A DNA stretch of 64,000 bases from Pseudomonas nicosulfuronedens (GCF_005877905.1 NZ_SWDV01000005.1:186001-250000); one strand, 5' to 3'; positions 1 through 8,191 are shown, counted from the first letter of the stretch. Notes: generated by a model not told the origin, from the letters alone. Made by a program: numbers and translations.

Positions 1-281
1 ACGTGAGCGTCGACGAACACCACTTCCTGGCGGTGATCCGAGGTGCCGGCGGGCACGGCGGAAAGTGCGTCCTGGCTGCCCTCGTGGGCGCTGTTGTCCT
101 GCGCCGGGTGGGCCTGGGTGTCCTTCGCGGCGGTGTCGGCGGTCGGCTTGGCGTCAGCCGCCTCGGCCACGGTGGCGGCCACGGCGCCGTCGAACAGCAT
201 GCGCGGTTCCAGCGCCATCGCCAGGGCCGGCTTTGCCGCTGCCTTGACCGCTACTGCACGCTTCGCCTTGTTCCACCACAT
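1..281 (-). CDS. LEPR-signature giant exported protein, N-terminus only (partial)
   Basis: The gene runs off the left edge; only about 93 N-terminal residues are visible. The start is ATG at 281, with a strong GGAGGT Shine-Dalgarno five bases upstream. A basic leader (MWWNKAKRAVAVKAAAK) is followed by LEPRMLFDGA at residues 24-33. This LEPR-type signature is known near the N-terminus of very long repetitive secreted or adhesin-like proteins. After an Ala/Asp/Thr-rich linker the visible end reads QEVVFVDAHV, which resembles the opening of a DUF4347 domain, the usual partner of LEPR. No classical signal peptide is visible. It is the last visible gene of a minus-strand series with three adaptor-type export proteins, so it is the probable export substrate (inference). 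Full length and repeats cannot be seen. Confidence 0.75.
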   Translation of the reverse strand, partial: MWWNKAKRAVAVKAAAKPALAMALEPRMLFDGAVAATVAEAADAKPTADTAAKDTQAHPAQDNSAHEGSQDALSAVPAGTSDHRQEVVFVDAH

Positions 282-361
282 GACCCACCTCCACTGCTCT
301 TGGTCGGGAGCGGGGATGCCCCGCTCCGCTGTTTGCTGCTGTTACGGTCGAAAACGAGCGA

Positions 362-970
362 TCAGTTGCGCGACGGGAAGACCCCTTCCAGCGCGATGAT
401 GAAATTGACGCCCAGGTAGGGGTTGCGCAGCGAGAAAGGCTGGCTTCCGCCGGCAATGCTGGCAGTCCCGTTCGGTACGCTGCCGCTGCAGGTGATGCTG
501 AACGGCTGCAAGGTGGTATCCGCCGCCGTGGTGGAGTACAGCGTGCCCGGCCGCCCGCTGGCGGCGATCGGGCCGAGTACGGTGGTCGCACCCGGGGCTG
601 CCTGGGTCGTGGTGCTAGCCGAAGCGGCCGGGATCGCGGCCTGGCCGGTGGCGGTCAGCGGCGAGCTGAAGGTCACGGTGTGCGTATGCTGCGGCATCTG
701 GTTGAGAGTCAGCGTGGTGCTCTCGACACCCCCGACCTGGCCCAGAACGACCAGCCCGGTACCGGGGCCTTGCCCTTGGCCGACGGGGCTGCGGCCGCGC
801 AGGTCGGGCAGGCCGAACGTAGTCTGGCCATCGCCGCCGTAGGTCGTGCCCAGCAGGGAGAACAGCGCGGTGTTCTGCGCGATCGCCATGAGTTGCCCCT
901 GGCAGAATGCGTAGCCGCGCGGCGCGAAGTTGCCACCGAACATCTTGATCTCACCGATAAAGGGTTCCAC
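362..970 (-). CDS. Phage tail collar domain protein (MdpB-like)
   Basis: About 202 residues. The N-terminus, with PFIGEIKMFGGNFAPRGYAF and CQGQLMAI, then TTFGLPDLRGR, is the classic tail-collar domain of microcystin-dependent-protein (MdpB) relatives. The C-terminal half is Ala/Thr/Ser-rich and low in complexity. I chose GTG at 970 because AGGAG sits eight bases upstream and the family normally begins with VEPFIGEI; a longer reading frame to 1081 has no family support. It lies 80 bp upstream of the LEPR gene and 67 bp downstream of the DUF6916-like gene, all on one strand. No other phage genes are near, so it is probably a chromosomal surface or secreted protein, not prophage. Its role is unknown. 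Confidence 0.85.
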   Translation of the reverse strand: MEPFIGEIKMFGGNFAPRGYAFCQGQLMAIAQNTALFSLLGTTYGGDGQTTFGLPDLRGRSPVGQGQGPGTGLVVLGQVGGVESTTLTLNQMPQHTHTVTFSSPLTATGQAAIPAASASTTTQAAPGATTVLGPIAASGRPGTLYSTTAADTTLQPFSITCSGSVPNGTASIAGGSQPFSLRNPYLGVNFIIALEGVFPSRN

Positions 971-1037
971 GTATTGCCTCTCCTTGATGCCAATCGCTGG
1001 ATATGACGGCCAGGCTCGCAGCCGCCGGAATGGGTCG

Positions 1038-1346
1038 CTACGCTGCCTTGCGAGAATGGAAGACCGCCTGGAGCACCGCACGGCGGTCAGCGCTGGGCTG
1101 CACCGGGGTCAACAGCAGCAGCCAGCCCTCCTCGCCCGGCGCAGACAAGCGGTACAGCGCCTGGGGCAGGTCCCACTGCTCGGGCAAGGCGAAAGCCGCG
1201 CTGAAGCTCTCGTACTCGGCGCTCATCGGGTTGCCGACGAGTACCTCGATCAGCTCGACATCCAGGGCCTGGTCCGGGGCGATCCACAGCTGGAAGCGCG
1301 AACCTTGCGCCTGCTGCAGGCCTTGCTGGGTGGGCATCGGGTACAT
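1038..1346 (-). CDS. DUF6916-like small protein
   Basis: A 102-residue protein. The pattern Phe-x-x-x-Phe, Leu-Pro-Gln-Ala-x-Tyr, a hydrophobic WLLLLTPV strand and a C-terminal VLQAVFH match the DUF6916 family, whose members commonly sit beside tail-collar genes. It has no signal peptide or membrane segment. The start is ATG at 1346, preceded by GAAGGAAATTCCC. It lies 11 bp after the GNAT gene and 67 bp before the tail-collar gene, so the three are probably cotranscribed. Function is unknown; a chaperone or assembly role for the collar protein is only a guess from context. Confidence 0.7.
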   Translation of the reverse strand: MYPMPTQQGLQQAQGSRFQLWIAPDQALDVELIEVLVGNPMSAEYESFSAAFALPEQWDLPQALYRLSAPGEEGWLLLLTPVQPSADRRAVLQAVFHSRKAA

Positions 1347-1357
1347 GGGAATTTCCT

Positions 1358-1873
1358 TCACGACAGGGCTGCAGCAGGCGCGATGGCCTGCGGCAAAGCG
1401 CCGGGCAGCCGGCGCAGCTTGAGATAGACGCCGTTTTCGCCGACCACGGCGAAACCCAGGCGGGCGTACAGGCGCTGGGCCGGGTTGTAGTTCTCCACGT
1501 GCAGACCAACGCTCAGGCCCTGGGCATCGGCGCGTTCGAGCAACTGGCCGAGCACACGGGTGCCGATCCCCAGGCCGCAATGGCTGGGCAGCAGGACAAG
1601 GTCGATGATCTGCAGGTGGGTGGCGCCCCAGTGGAGGTAGACGCGGCCGACGGACTGGGCGTCCGCCTCGATCAGCAGATACTCGGCGTCGGGAAACTGC
1701 GCCTGGTAGTAGTGATGCTGGGCGTTGAACTGCTGGGTGAGAAAAGCATCGATGGCGGCCGGTTCCCAGGCTACCTGGGCCAGCTCGGCGGAACGGGTGC
1801 TCGCATAAAGGGCGCGCAGGAACGCCAGATCGGCGTCCACGGCGGGACGGAACCTCAACGCGAGTGAAGTCAT
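1358..1873 (-). CDS. GNAT family N-acetyltransferase
   Basis: 171 residues, full length for a GNAT enzyme. Acetyl-CoA-binding motif A is visible around residues 90-108 (IDLVLLPSHCGLGIGTRVL), and the C-terminal NYNPAQRLYARLGF segment is the usual motif B. It would transfer an acetyl group to an amine; the substrate cannot be read from sequence. It sits 11 bp upstream of the DUF6916-like gene and 191 bp downstream of the sulfotransferase-like gene, on the same strand. GNAT enzymes recur beside tail-collar genes, so acetylation of the collar or LEPR protein is possible but unproven. Confidence 0.8.
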   Translation of the reverse strand: MTSLALRFRPAVDADLAFLRALYASTRSAELAQVAWEPAAIDAFLTQQFNAQHHYYQAQFPDAEYLLIEADAQSVGRVYLHWGATHLQIIDLVLLPSHCGLGIGTRVLGQLLERADAQGLSVGLHVENYNPAQRLYARLGFAVVGENGVYLKLRRLPGALPQAIAPAAALS

Positions 1874-2064
1874 GGTGCTGTGAGTCCTTTCATACGGCAG
1901 CTGGGGAAGCTACCTACACCCTTTTGTTATTGAATCGCGCACGCAATTTCCGGCAAGACTACCTGATACTGAAGGCAATTCGCCACCGGATTTCAGCGCC
2001 AACTGTCGCTCTTTTTGCAGGTTTCTTCTTGAAAACGCATTCCGTACGCATGCCCGTCTCCACC

Positions 2065-3018
2065 TCACGCCAGGCGCAAGGCTTCCAGGGTTTCGTAGGG
2101 CTCCCTCGCCCAACGCTCCACCGCCGCTCGCGCCGTCTCGTCCGCCTCCGCACGCTTGCGCTCGCCGTCGGGACTGAAGGGCATACCCGGCTGCTTGGCA
2201 TCCGTCCCGGCCACCGCCTGCAGGCGAGGTCGGTCGGCCTCGTCCACCCGCAAGAGGGGCGCCAGCCGCTGCCAGGCCGCGCCAGGCAATTCGCTGTAGT
2301 TCACCGGCAGAGCTCCCCACTCCCGACAGAGGCTCAAGCCGCCTTGTAGTATCTCCCCAATCCGTTGCGCCATCCTGTCCATCCCGGCCAGCGACCCGGG
2401 CGGTTCAGGCGTTGACGCTCCCAACAGCCCCGGCACCATATGCATGCCGGGCTGGCGCAGGTGCGAGACGAGGATTTCCAGCGGATCGCGGTAGACGAAG
2501 AGGCTCGGCGTGGCGGGATACAACCGGTGAAGGCGGGAAGCCTGGTGCACATTCCAGGCATCGAGTTTAACCACCAGGGCCTGCTCGACCCCTCGGAGGC
2601 GCTGGCCATAAGCGTTGAGCAGGCCGCGCAAGCCTTCGCTACGGACCGAAGCCGGCAGTTCCTCGCGCAGCAGCGTATCCAGCGCCGGCGCCTCGGACAG
2701 GACGATGTTGCGCACATCGCTGGCGAGCAACTGCGCCAGCAGGGTCGAGCCGCAGCGCGAGGCATGGTGGATGAACAGGCCGGGCGCCACACCAGGGCTC
2801 GCCTCGCGCCATTGGCTCAAGGCACCCAGCGAGCTGTCCCGACGCATCGCCTGGTTGAACGGCAGGCGCAGGGCGCGCCGCACGCTGTCACTGAAGAACG
2901 GCTCGCCCAACGGCGTATCGCCGAACCAGCACCAGTCGACGCGCCAGTCGTCGCCGTCGGCGAACACCCGGATCGGCAGCCAGCCGCGCCAGTCATCGCG
3001 CTCTTCCATGACGTCCAT
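2065..3018 (-). CDS. Sulfotransferase-like protein
   Basis: 317 residues. HHASRCGSTLLAQLL at about residues 84-98 fits the 5'-phosphosulfate (PAPS) binding loop of sulfotransferases. FVYRDPLEILVSHL at about 174-187 fits the 3'-phosphate-binding motif with its Arg and Ser. An N-terminal region of about 80 residues precedes the catalytic core and is not recognised. The start at 3018 forms a TGATG overlap with the stop of the upstream hydroxylase gene, with GGAG in front, so translation is coupled; two further in-frame codons upstream to 3042 are less likely. It would sulfate a hydroxyl or amine from PAPS. Its place between a hydroxylase and the tail-collar/LEPR genes suggests an exported-protein substrate (inference). 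Confidence 0.75.
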   Translation of the reverse strand: MDVMEERDDWRGWLPIRVFADGDDWRVDWCWFGDTPLGEPFFSDSVRRALRLPFNQAMRRDSSLGALSQWREASPGVAPGLFIHHASRCGSTLLAQLLASDVRNIVLSEAPALDTLLREELPASVRSEGLRGLLNAYGQRLRGVEQALVVKLDAWNVHQASRLHRLYPATPSLFVYRDPLEILVSHLRQPGMHMVPGLLGASTPEPPGSLAGMDRMAQRIGEILQGGLSLCREWGALPVNYSELPGAAWQRLAPLLRVDEADRPRLQAVAGTDAKQPGMPFSPDGERKRAEADETARAAVERWAREPYETLEALRLA

Positions 3019-3827
3019 CAGTAGCTCCGTTGATCCAGCCACGCCTGCCTTCCCCGGCGCATGGCCGCGCGGACATCATCATCCTGGAAACACAGCCCCA
3101 GGCCTGCGCCAAGGGTGACGGCGCGCTCACAGAAGTCGCGGGGATCCTGCAGGTCACGCAGCGCTGCGGCGAGGTCCGCGCGGCTCGCCACCTGGCGACG
3201 GAACTCGGCAAAGGCCAGGGTTGACCTGGCCGGCCGCGACGCTGGAGTGTCCGCCAGCCCTGTGGCGATCTGGCGACGCAACCAGTCATTGCGACGGGCA
3301 TCGATCACCAGGTGTACCCGCGCCTGTTCGCCGACATTTTCCACCCGGTGCGGCCGCGCCAGGTCAAGGAACCAGCACTCCCCTGGCGCCATCGGCACCA
3401 CCTGCCCTTCGAGCAGGAACTCGACGCCCGGCCCGCTGAGGATCGGCACATGCAGGCGCACGTCGCCCTCGGGATCGCCGAGATCGGGATCGCAGTGCTC
3501 ACGGATGCGGCTGCCCGCCTCCAGGCGCAACAACCGTGCGCAACGGATAGGCATATCGATGGACTGCAGCAACTCCTGCCAGAGCAGGCCATGCCAGCGC
3601 GTCGCGCTGGGCGGCCGCGTGTCACTGCCCTGCCCCGCCGACAACGCATGGGGTGCTTCTTGCGGGGCCAGCAGGCTGACGCCGCTCCAGCCGCCGGTAT
3701 GGTAGGCGGTATTGAAATGCGTAACCCAGGCACCGGCCGGCAGCGCCGCCACGGCGGCCTCGAGGGCCGGGGTCGCAAAGCGCAGCGGCAGGCGTGCACA
3801 GGCCGGCAGACGGGACTCAGAAACCAC
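3018..3827 (-). CDS. Aspartyl/asparaginyl beta-hydroxylase-like protein
   Basis: 269 residues from a proposed GTG at 3827, which overlaps the end of the M50-fusion gene by 11 bp; GGGAG lies nine bases upstream. The cupin core carries REHCDPDLGDPEGDVRLHVP (His111-x-Asp113 by this start, then Arg and His) and a distal ARPHRVENVG (His160). This is the Fe(II)/2-oxoglutarate layout of the aspartyl/asparaginyl hydroxylase family. A C-terminal domain of about 95 residues is unrecognised. It would hydroxylate a residue side chain in the cytoplasm. Overlap on both sides, with an export protein and a sulfotransferase, is the strongest hint that it acts on an exported protein. Confidence 0.75.
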   Translation of the reverse strand: MVSESRLPACARLPLRFATPALEAAVAALPAGAWVTHFNTAYHTGGWSGVSLLAPQEAPHALSAGQGSDTRPPSATRWHGLLWQELLQSIDMPIRCARLLRLEAGSRIREHCDPDLGDPEGDVRLHVPILSGPGVEFLLEGQVVPMAPGECWFLDLARPHRVENVGEQARVHLVIDARRNDWLRRQIATGLADTPASRPARSTLAFAEFRRQVASRADLAAALRDLQDPRDFCERAVTLGAGLGLCFQDDDVRAAMRRGRQAWLDQRSY

Positions 3828-5910
3828 TTTCGCGCACTCCCAGGGCCGCCAGCCGTCGCCAGATGGTGCTGAGCGGCGACTCGCCGCGCGCCGCCAGCAC
3901 CACCTCGCCGCGCACCGGCTGTACCAGCTCCATGGGCTGGTCGGCACTCAAGCGCACGGCATATTGGCCCTGCACCGGCAGAGCCCGGCCCTCGCTGTCA
4001 CGCTGCACGGCAATGGCGCCCTGGCGATCAGAGGCCAGGGCCTCCAGGTCCAGGTGCGAAGTGCCGGTGGCATCCACCGACTCCAGGCGCACCGGGAGTG
4101 CCGGGCGCGCCGGATCGTCGGCGACGAAGCGCCCCTGGGCACCGGGTTCGACGCGCCATACCGCCTGTTCGGCGACATAGCCGCGCAGCCGCACGCCCGG
4201 TTCTACTACCCGGGCCAGTGCCTGGCGCGGGGACAACCAGAGGCCGGGAACCAGTTCCGGCAGCAGGTCGCGCACGACCCCGGCGTGGGGCGCGCGGATG
4301 TCCAGGCGTTCGCGTTGCGCGGCCAAGCCACGGTACTCGGCCACGGCTTCGGCCAGGCGCTGCTCCAGCACGCCGATGTCGGCGGCGGTCTCGCTGCGAC
4401 CGGCCTGGCGCCGCAGCTGCAATTGCGTGATATCGATTTCCCGACGGGTGATGCGCAGCCGCGCGTCGAGGTCCGGCGACTCCAGTTCCAGCAGCAGGTC
4501 TCCGGCGGCGACACTCTGTCCGTCGCTCACCGCCACTCGCTTGAGCCGCGCCGCGACCGGAGCGTGAAGCGCCGAGGCGCGGGTGGCTTCCAGCACGGCG
4601 GGGATTTCCACACTGCCGCGCCAGGGCACCAGCAGTACCAACAGGACCAGCGCAAGACCGGCGCCGATCAGCGCCAGCCGCGCGGGCTGCGCCTGGTCAC
4701 GGCGCTGCCACCACTCGCGCCATTCCCGCCAGATCGGCAGGCCGATGAACCACACCAGTTCCACCAGCATCAGGAAGATGCCCAGGACCTTGAAGAACAG
4801 GTGGTAGACCGTCAGTGCGATCCCCAGGAACAGCGCCGCACGCCACAGCCAGGAGCCATAACCCCACAGCAGCAGACGCCGGCGCATCCCGTCGGGCCAG
4901 GGCTCGGGCATCGGGTCGCCGTAGCCGAACAACGCCTCGCGCAGGCGCCAGCGGCACAGGGCGAAGGCGCGCCCCTGGAGGTTCTCGACGCCCAGCAGGT
5001 CGCTGAGCAGGAAGTAACCGTCGAAGCGCATGAAGGGGTTGAGGTTGACCAGCAAGGTGGTGACCCAGGTCGCGCTGGCCAGCATGAAGGCCGAGGTGCG
5101 CAACGGGCCGTCCGGCAGCAGCGACCAGGCCAGCAGCGCCACGCAGGCCAGCGTCAGTTCCGCCAGTACGCCCCCGGCGCCGATCAGCAGGCGCGAACGT
5201 CGGTCATTGACGCGCCAGGCATCGCTGACGTCGGTGTAGAACAGCGGCAGCATCACCATGAAGGCCACGCCCATGCTCTGCACCCGACATCCGGCGCGCT
5301 TGGCCATGAAGGCGTGACCGAACTCGTGGCACAGCTTGGCGAACAGCAGCGCGACGCCAAAGGCCAGCGCACCGCCGAAGCTGAACAGGTGCGGAAAGGT
5401 CGCCAGGAAGCGGTCCCAGTCCCGCGCCACCAGCAGCAGGCCCAGGCCGAGGGTCAAGGGCAGGCCGACTCGCAGCAGCAGCCGGCCATGGCGGGCCAGC
5501 CAGGGCCAGGCGCGATTGAGGAAGGCATCCGGCCGCCACAACGGAATCCGGAAGAACAGGTACTGGTGCAGCAGGGACTTCCACAGCCCATGGCGCTGCA
5601 GCGCGGCCTTCTGCCGGTAGCTGCCGCGCTGCTCGCCGTCGGCCGGGCTGATCAGGTCCTGCTGGCGGAGGAACATCAGCAGTTGCTGCAACTCCTCCTC
5701 GCCCAGCCGCGCCCCGCCCTCGGCATTGGCCGCCTGCAGCACGCGCTGCGGCTCACCCAGCGCCCAGTGGCGCAGCAGGCGCATCGCCGCCACGCCGAGC
5801 TTGAAGTAGCGCCCGCGCAAGGGATCGGCCAGCGTCCATTGCGGAGAACCATCCAGCGCCGGCGCGCCCGGTGACAGCTGCAGATCGGCGCGCAGCGCCG
5901 GCAGCACCAT
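3817..5910 (-). CDS. PqqD-like / M50 site-2 protease / HlyD adaptor fusion
   Basis: 697 residues in three parts. Residues 1-90 look like a PqqD-type winged helix (LRADLQL, then DPLRGRYFKLG). Residues 130-435 form a multi-pass M50 protease with zinc motif His195-Glu-Phe-Gly-His199 and the third ligand in NPFMRFDGY (Asp297). After a last membrane segment near 445, residues 460-690 are a periplasmic HlyD-like biotinyl-lipoyl/coiled-coil adaptor. Its ATG directly follows the TAA of the upstream HlyD gene. Such fusions occur in peptide-export loci; PqqD folds bind leader peptides of modified peptides. I infer an inner-membrane component that recognises, perhaps trims, and helps export a substrate. 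No ABC ATPase is present in the window. Confidence 0.85.
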   Translation of the reverse strand: MVLPALRADLQLSPGAPALDGSPQWTLADPLRGRYFKLGVAAMRLLRHWALGEPQRVLQAANAEGGARLGEEELQQLLMFLRQQDLISPADGEQRGSYRQKAALQRHGLWKSLLHQYLFFRIPLWRPDAFLNRAWPWLARHGRLLLRVGLPLTLGLGLLLVARDWDRFLATFPHLFSFGGALAFGVALLFAKLCHEFGHAFMAKRAGCRVQSMGVAFMVMLPLFYTDVSDAWRVNDRRSRLLIGAGGVLAELTLACVALLAWSLLPDGPLRTSAFMLASATWVTTLLVNLNPFMRFDGYFLLSDLLGVENLQGRAFALCRWRLREALFGYGDPMPEPWPDGMRRRLLLWGYGSWLWRAALFLGIALTVYHLFFKVLGIFLMLVELVWFIGLPIWREWREWWQRRDQAQPARLALIGAGLALVLLVLLVPWRGSVEIPAVLEATRASALHAPVAARLKRVAVSDGQSVAAGDLLLELESPDLDARLRITRREIDITQLQLRRQAGRSETAADIGVLEQRLAEAVAEYRGLAAQRERLDIRAPHAGVVRDLLPELVPGLWLSPRQALARVVEPGVRLRGYVAEQAVWRVEPGAQGRFVADDPARPALPVRLESVDATGTSHLDLEALASDRQGAIAVQRDSEGRALPVQGQYAVRLSADQPMELVQPVRGEVVLAARGESPLSTIWRRLAALGVRESGF

Positions 5911-7230
5911 TTAGAAACCCACCGTCTGGCGCAGCGCGGCCAGGGGGCGGCGCAGCACATAAAGCAGGATCGGCGCCCGTTCGCCGTAGAGCTTGGCAGT
6001 GCCACGCAGGCCGATCCTGGGCGGCGCCGTGTCGAAACGCGCATCCAGGCGGTAGGCCAGCTGCCCGCCGGCGACCGGCTGGGCCTCATAGGCGCTACGT
6101 GCCAGGCGAGCGGCGTGGCGATTGAGCGGATCGCTGTCGAGGAACAACTGCACCTCCGCCTCCGGCGCCAGGCGAATGGCATTGGCCACCGCCAGGTCGA
6201 TGCGCAGCTCGGCCTGGCGGGGATCGGCCAGCTCCATCAGGCGCTCGCCGGTCTGCACGGGTTTGCCGGTCCAGCGTTCGGCATCGGCGAAGACGGCGAT
6301 GCCATCGCGCGGCGCCCGCACTTCAGCGCGGGCCAGCAGGTCGCGGGCATAGTCGCGCTCGGCGCGTTTCTGCTCCACCCGCGCGGCCAGCAGGTCGACC
6401 TTGGCGCCTGATTCGGCGTCGGAGAAAGCGCGCTGGGAATTGGCCTTGAGTTCAGCCTCGGCCACGCCCAGGGAACGTTCGGCCACGTCGGCCTGGGCCT
6501 GCAGCGTGGTGGCGTCGAAACGCACCAGCAGCTCGCCGGCCTTGACCGTCTGGTTGGGCTTGACCAGCACCTGCTGGATCACGCCGTCCAGCGGCGCGGA
6601 GATCACCTGGCCATCCAGGGGAACCACCTCGGCGGGCGCCAGCACCGACTGGCGCACCGGCAGCAGCAACAGCACCAGCAGCGCGGCACCGATGGCCAGC
6701 AGACGCCGCCGTGGCCAGCGCAGGCGCCAGGGCTTGCGCGGCTGCAGGGCCTGCCAGGCGTGGGCATAGGCATCGCCCAGTTGCACCAGCAAGGCCAGTT
6801 CGGCGTCGTTCCAGGGCTGTTCGCGCGCCAGCCAGAGGCCGCCGAACGGCGCACCCTGACGGTCCGCCAGCGGCAGCCAGAACACTTCGCCAACGGACAG
6901 CGCCTGCCAGTCGGCCTGCTGCTGCGCCCCCAGGGTCTGGAAATCCACCCGCTGGGGCTTGGCCAGGGCTTGCTGCTTCTGCAACTGAGCGCAGGCCTGC
7001 TCGACAAACGCCACGAAGGGTGCGTTGGGCTCGACGACACTGATCCCCGTGAGTGCCTGCACCTTGCCGGCGATCAGCAGCGCGGCATGACGATAGCCGA
7101 ACAGCGCCTGGCCATCGTTGACCAGGTGATAGGCCAACTGCTCGACCGTCTGCGCCGCGCGAGCCTGGCGTTCGAGTGCAAGAAATTGCGCAAAAACCCG
7201 CTCGGCCAGACCGACCTGCGGCGCGTTCAT
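5911..7230 (-). CDS. HlyD-family adaptor with GAF-like cytoplasmic domain
   Basis: 439 residues. Residues 1-165 resemble a GAF-like domain (LVNDGQALFGYRHAALLIAG, later FWLPLADRQGAPFGGLWLAR). One membrane helix follows at about 175-195. The periplasmic part has a first lipoyl half (GVIQQVLVKPNQTVKAGELL), a coiled coil at about 250-310, a second lipoyl half (RAPRDGIAVF) and beta-barrel segments. It begins with ATGA overlapping the stop of the preceding adaptor gene and ends immediately before the M50-fusion start. As a membrane-fusion protein it would bridge the inner membrane to an outer-membrane channel; the cytoplasmic domain may sense a ligand or dock a partner. Confidence 0.85.
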   Translation of the reverse strand: MNAPQVGLAERVFAQFLALERQARAAQTVEQLAYHLVNDGQALFGYRHAALLIAGKVQALTGISVVEPNAPFVAFVEQACAQLQKQQALAKPQRVDFQTLGAQQQADWQALSVGEVFWLPLADRQGAPFGGLWLAREQPWNDAELALLVQLGDAYAHAWQALQPRKPWRLRWPRRRLLAIGAALLVLLLLPVRQSVLAPAEVVPLDGQVISAPLDGVIQQVLVKPNQTVKAGELLVRFDATTLQAQADVAERSLGVAEAELKANSQRAFSDAESGAKVDLLAARVEQKRAERDYARDLLARAEVRAPRDGIAVFADAERWTGKPVQTGERLMELADPRQAELRIDLAVANAIRLAPEAEVQLFLDSDPLNRHAARLARSAYEAQPVAGGQLAYRLDARFDTAPPRIGLRGTAKLYGERAPILLYVLRRPLAALRQTVGF

Positions 7231-8006
7231 GGCGTCTCCGCGAAGCGCGCGGTGCCACTCATGCCTGCCAGCAGGCCCTTGGCGTCGACCGGCAGCGAAG
7301 CGATCAGCGGCAGCATCTGGCTGCCCTCGTCGATCCGTGCGCCCAGGCGTTTGACTTCCACCTGCAGCGGCTGGCCGGTTTCATCGGGCACGAAGGTGAA
7401 GGACTGCCCCACCTTCAGCCGGGACACCCAGCGCGAAGGCACCAGCAGGCGGATTTCCAGGCTGCGGTTGTCAACGATTTCCAGCAATGGCGCGCCACCA
7501 GAAACGCTCTCGAAGGGTTGCGCCTTGCGCTGCACGATCTCGCCATCGTAGGGCGCGGTCAGCGCACAACGGCGCACCTGCACCTGGTAGACCTGCGCCT
7601 GGGCCTGGGCCTCGGAAAGCTTGGCCTCGGCCAGTGCGACCTCGAAGCGCCCCACGGAATTGAGCGCGGCCAGCTGGCGGTTGTGCCCCAGTTGCTCGTT
7701 GGCCGCCCGAGTGGCGGCTTGTGCGGCGTTCAGTTGAGCCTGGTAGGCGGCACAGTCGAAACGCACCAGCACATCGCCCTTGCGGAAGGATTGCCCTTCG
7801 GCGAATGGCATTTCCACAATGCGCCCGGCCAACTCACTGGACAGCATCGCCTGGTCGCGCGCCCGCAGAATGCCGCGGACATCGCCGGCACCACTGGATG
7901 CAGGCGGGCTCGACAACAGCAAGTCGTCCTGGCCAGGCTCCACCGCCTGGGCGGCCCCCGACACACACAACGACAAACCCAAACCCAGCCAAATCCCTTT
8001 ATGCAT
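7227..8006 (-). CDS. Periplasmic adaptor subunit (HlyD/RND type), first gene of the export operon
   Basis: 259 residues from ATG at 8006, with GGGGGAG six bases upstream; an in-frame extension to 8051 is less likely because the signal peptide (MHKGIWLGLGLSLCVSGAAQA) begins at this Met. The mature protein has a lipoyl half-motif (AGRIVEMPFAEGQSFRKGDVLVRFD), a coiled coil at about 100-150, the second half-motif (TAPYDGEIVQRKAQPFESV) and a barrel domain. It is short for an RND adaptor and has no transporter beside it. It is the promoter-proximal gene of the minus-strand export series and overlaps the next HlyD gene by four bases. Confidence 0.8.
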   Translation of the reverse strand: MHKGIWLGLGLSLCVSGAAQAVEPGQDDLLLSSPPASSGAGDVRGILRARDQAMLSSELAGRIVEMPFAEGQSFRKGDVLVRFDCAAYQAQLNAAQAATRAANEQLGHNRQLAALNSVGRFEVALAEAKLSEAQAQAQVYQVQVRRCALTAPYDGEIVQRKAQPFESVSGGAPLLEIVDNRSLEIRLLVPSRWVSRLKVGQSFTFVPDETGQPLQVEVKRLGARIDEGSQMLPLIASLPVDAKGLLAGMSGTARFAETP

Positions 8007-8191
8007 AGCGGTCTCCCCCGGAAGATCGCGGGAGTCTACGGCACTCCGCAAGCGCCGGATATTGGCCGCAGCAGAAATCCTCCGTACGCTTGACGGCCAG
8101 GCTGCACCGGCGAGAAACCAGCGGCGAGTCGCAGACGCTCTAGATTGGACCTTGAGCAGTTTTCGTGGTCATCACGAAGGGGGAGGAAGCC

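Noticed and set aside
362-1346. Prophage remnant, based on a tail-collar domain
   Set aside because: No capsid, terminase, integrase or other tail genes; tail-collar/DUF6916/GNAT sets are known outside phages.
3712-5874. 720-codon open frame on the plus strand
   Set aside because: It is antisense to the M50/HlyD fusion, rich in Gln/Arg/Ala without any domain, and reflects third-position GC bias.
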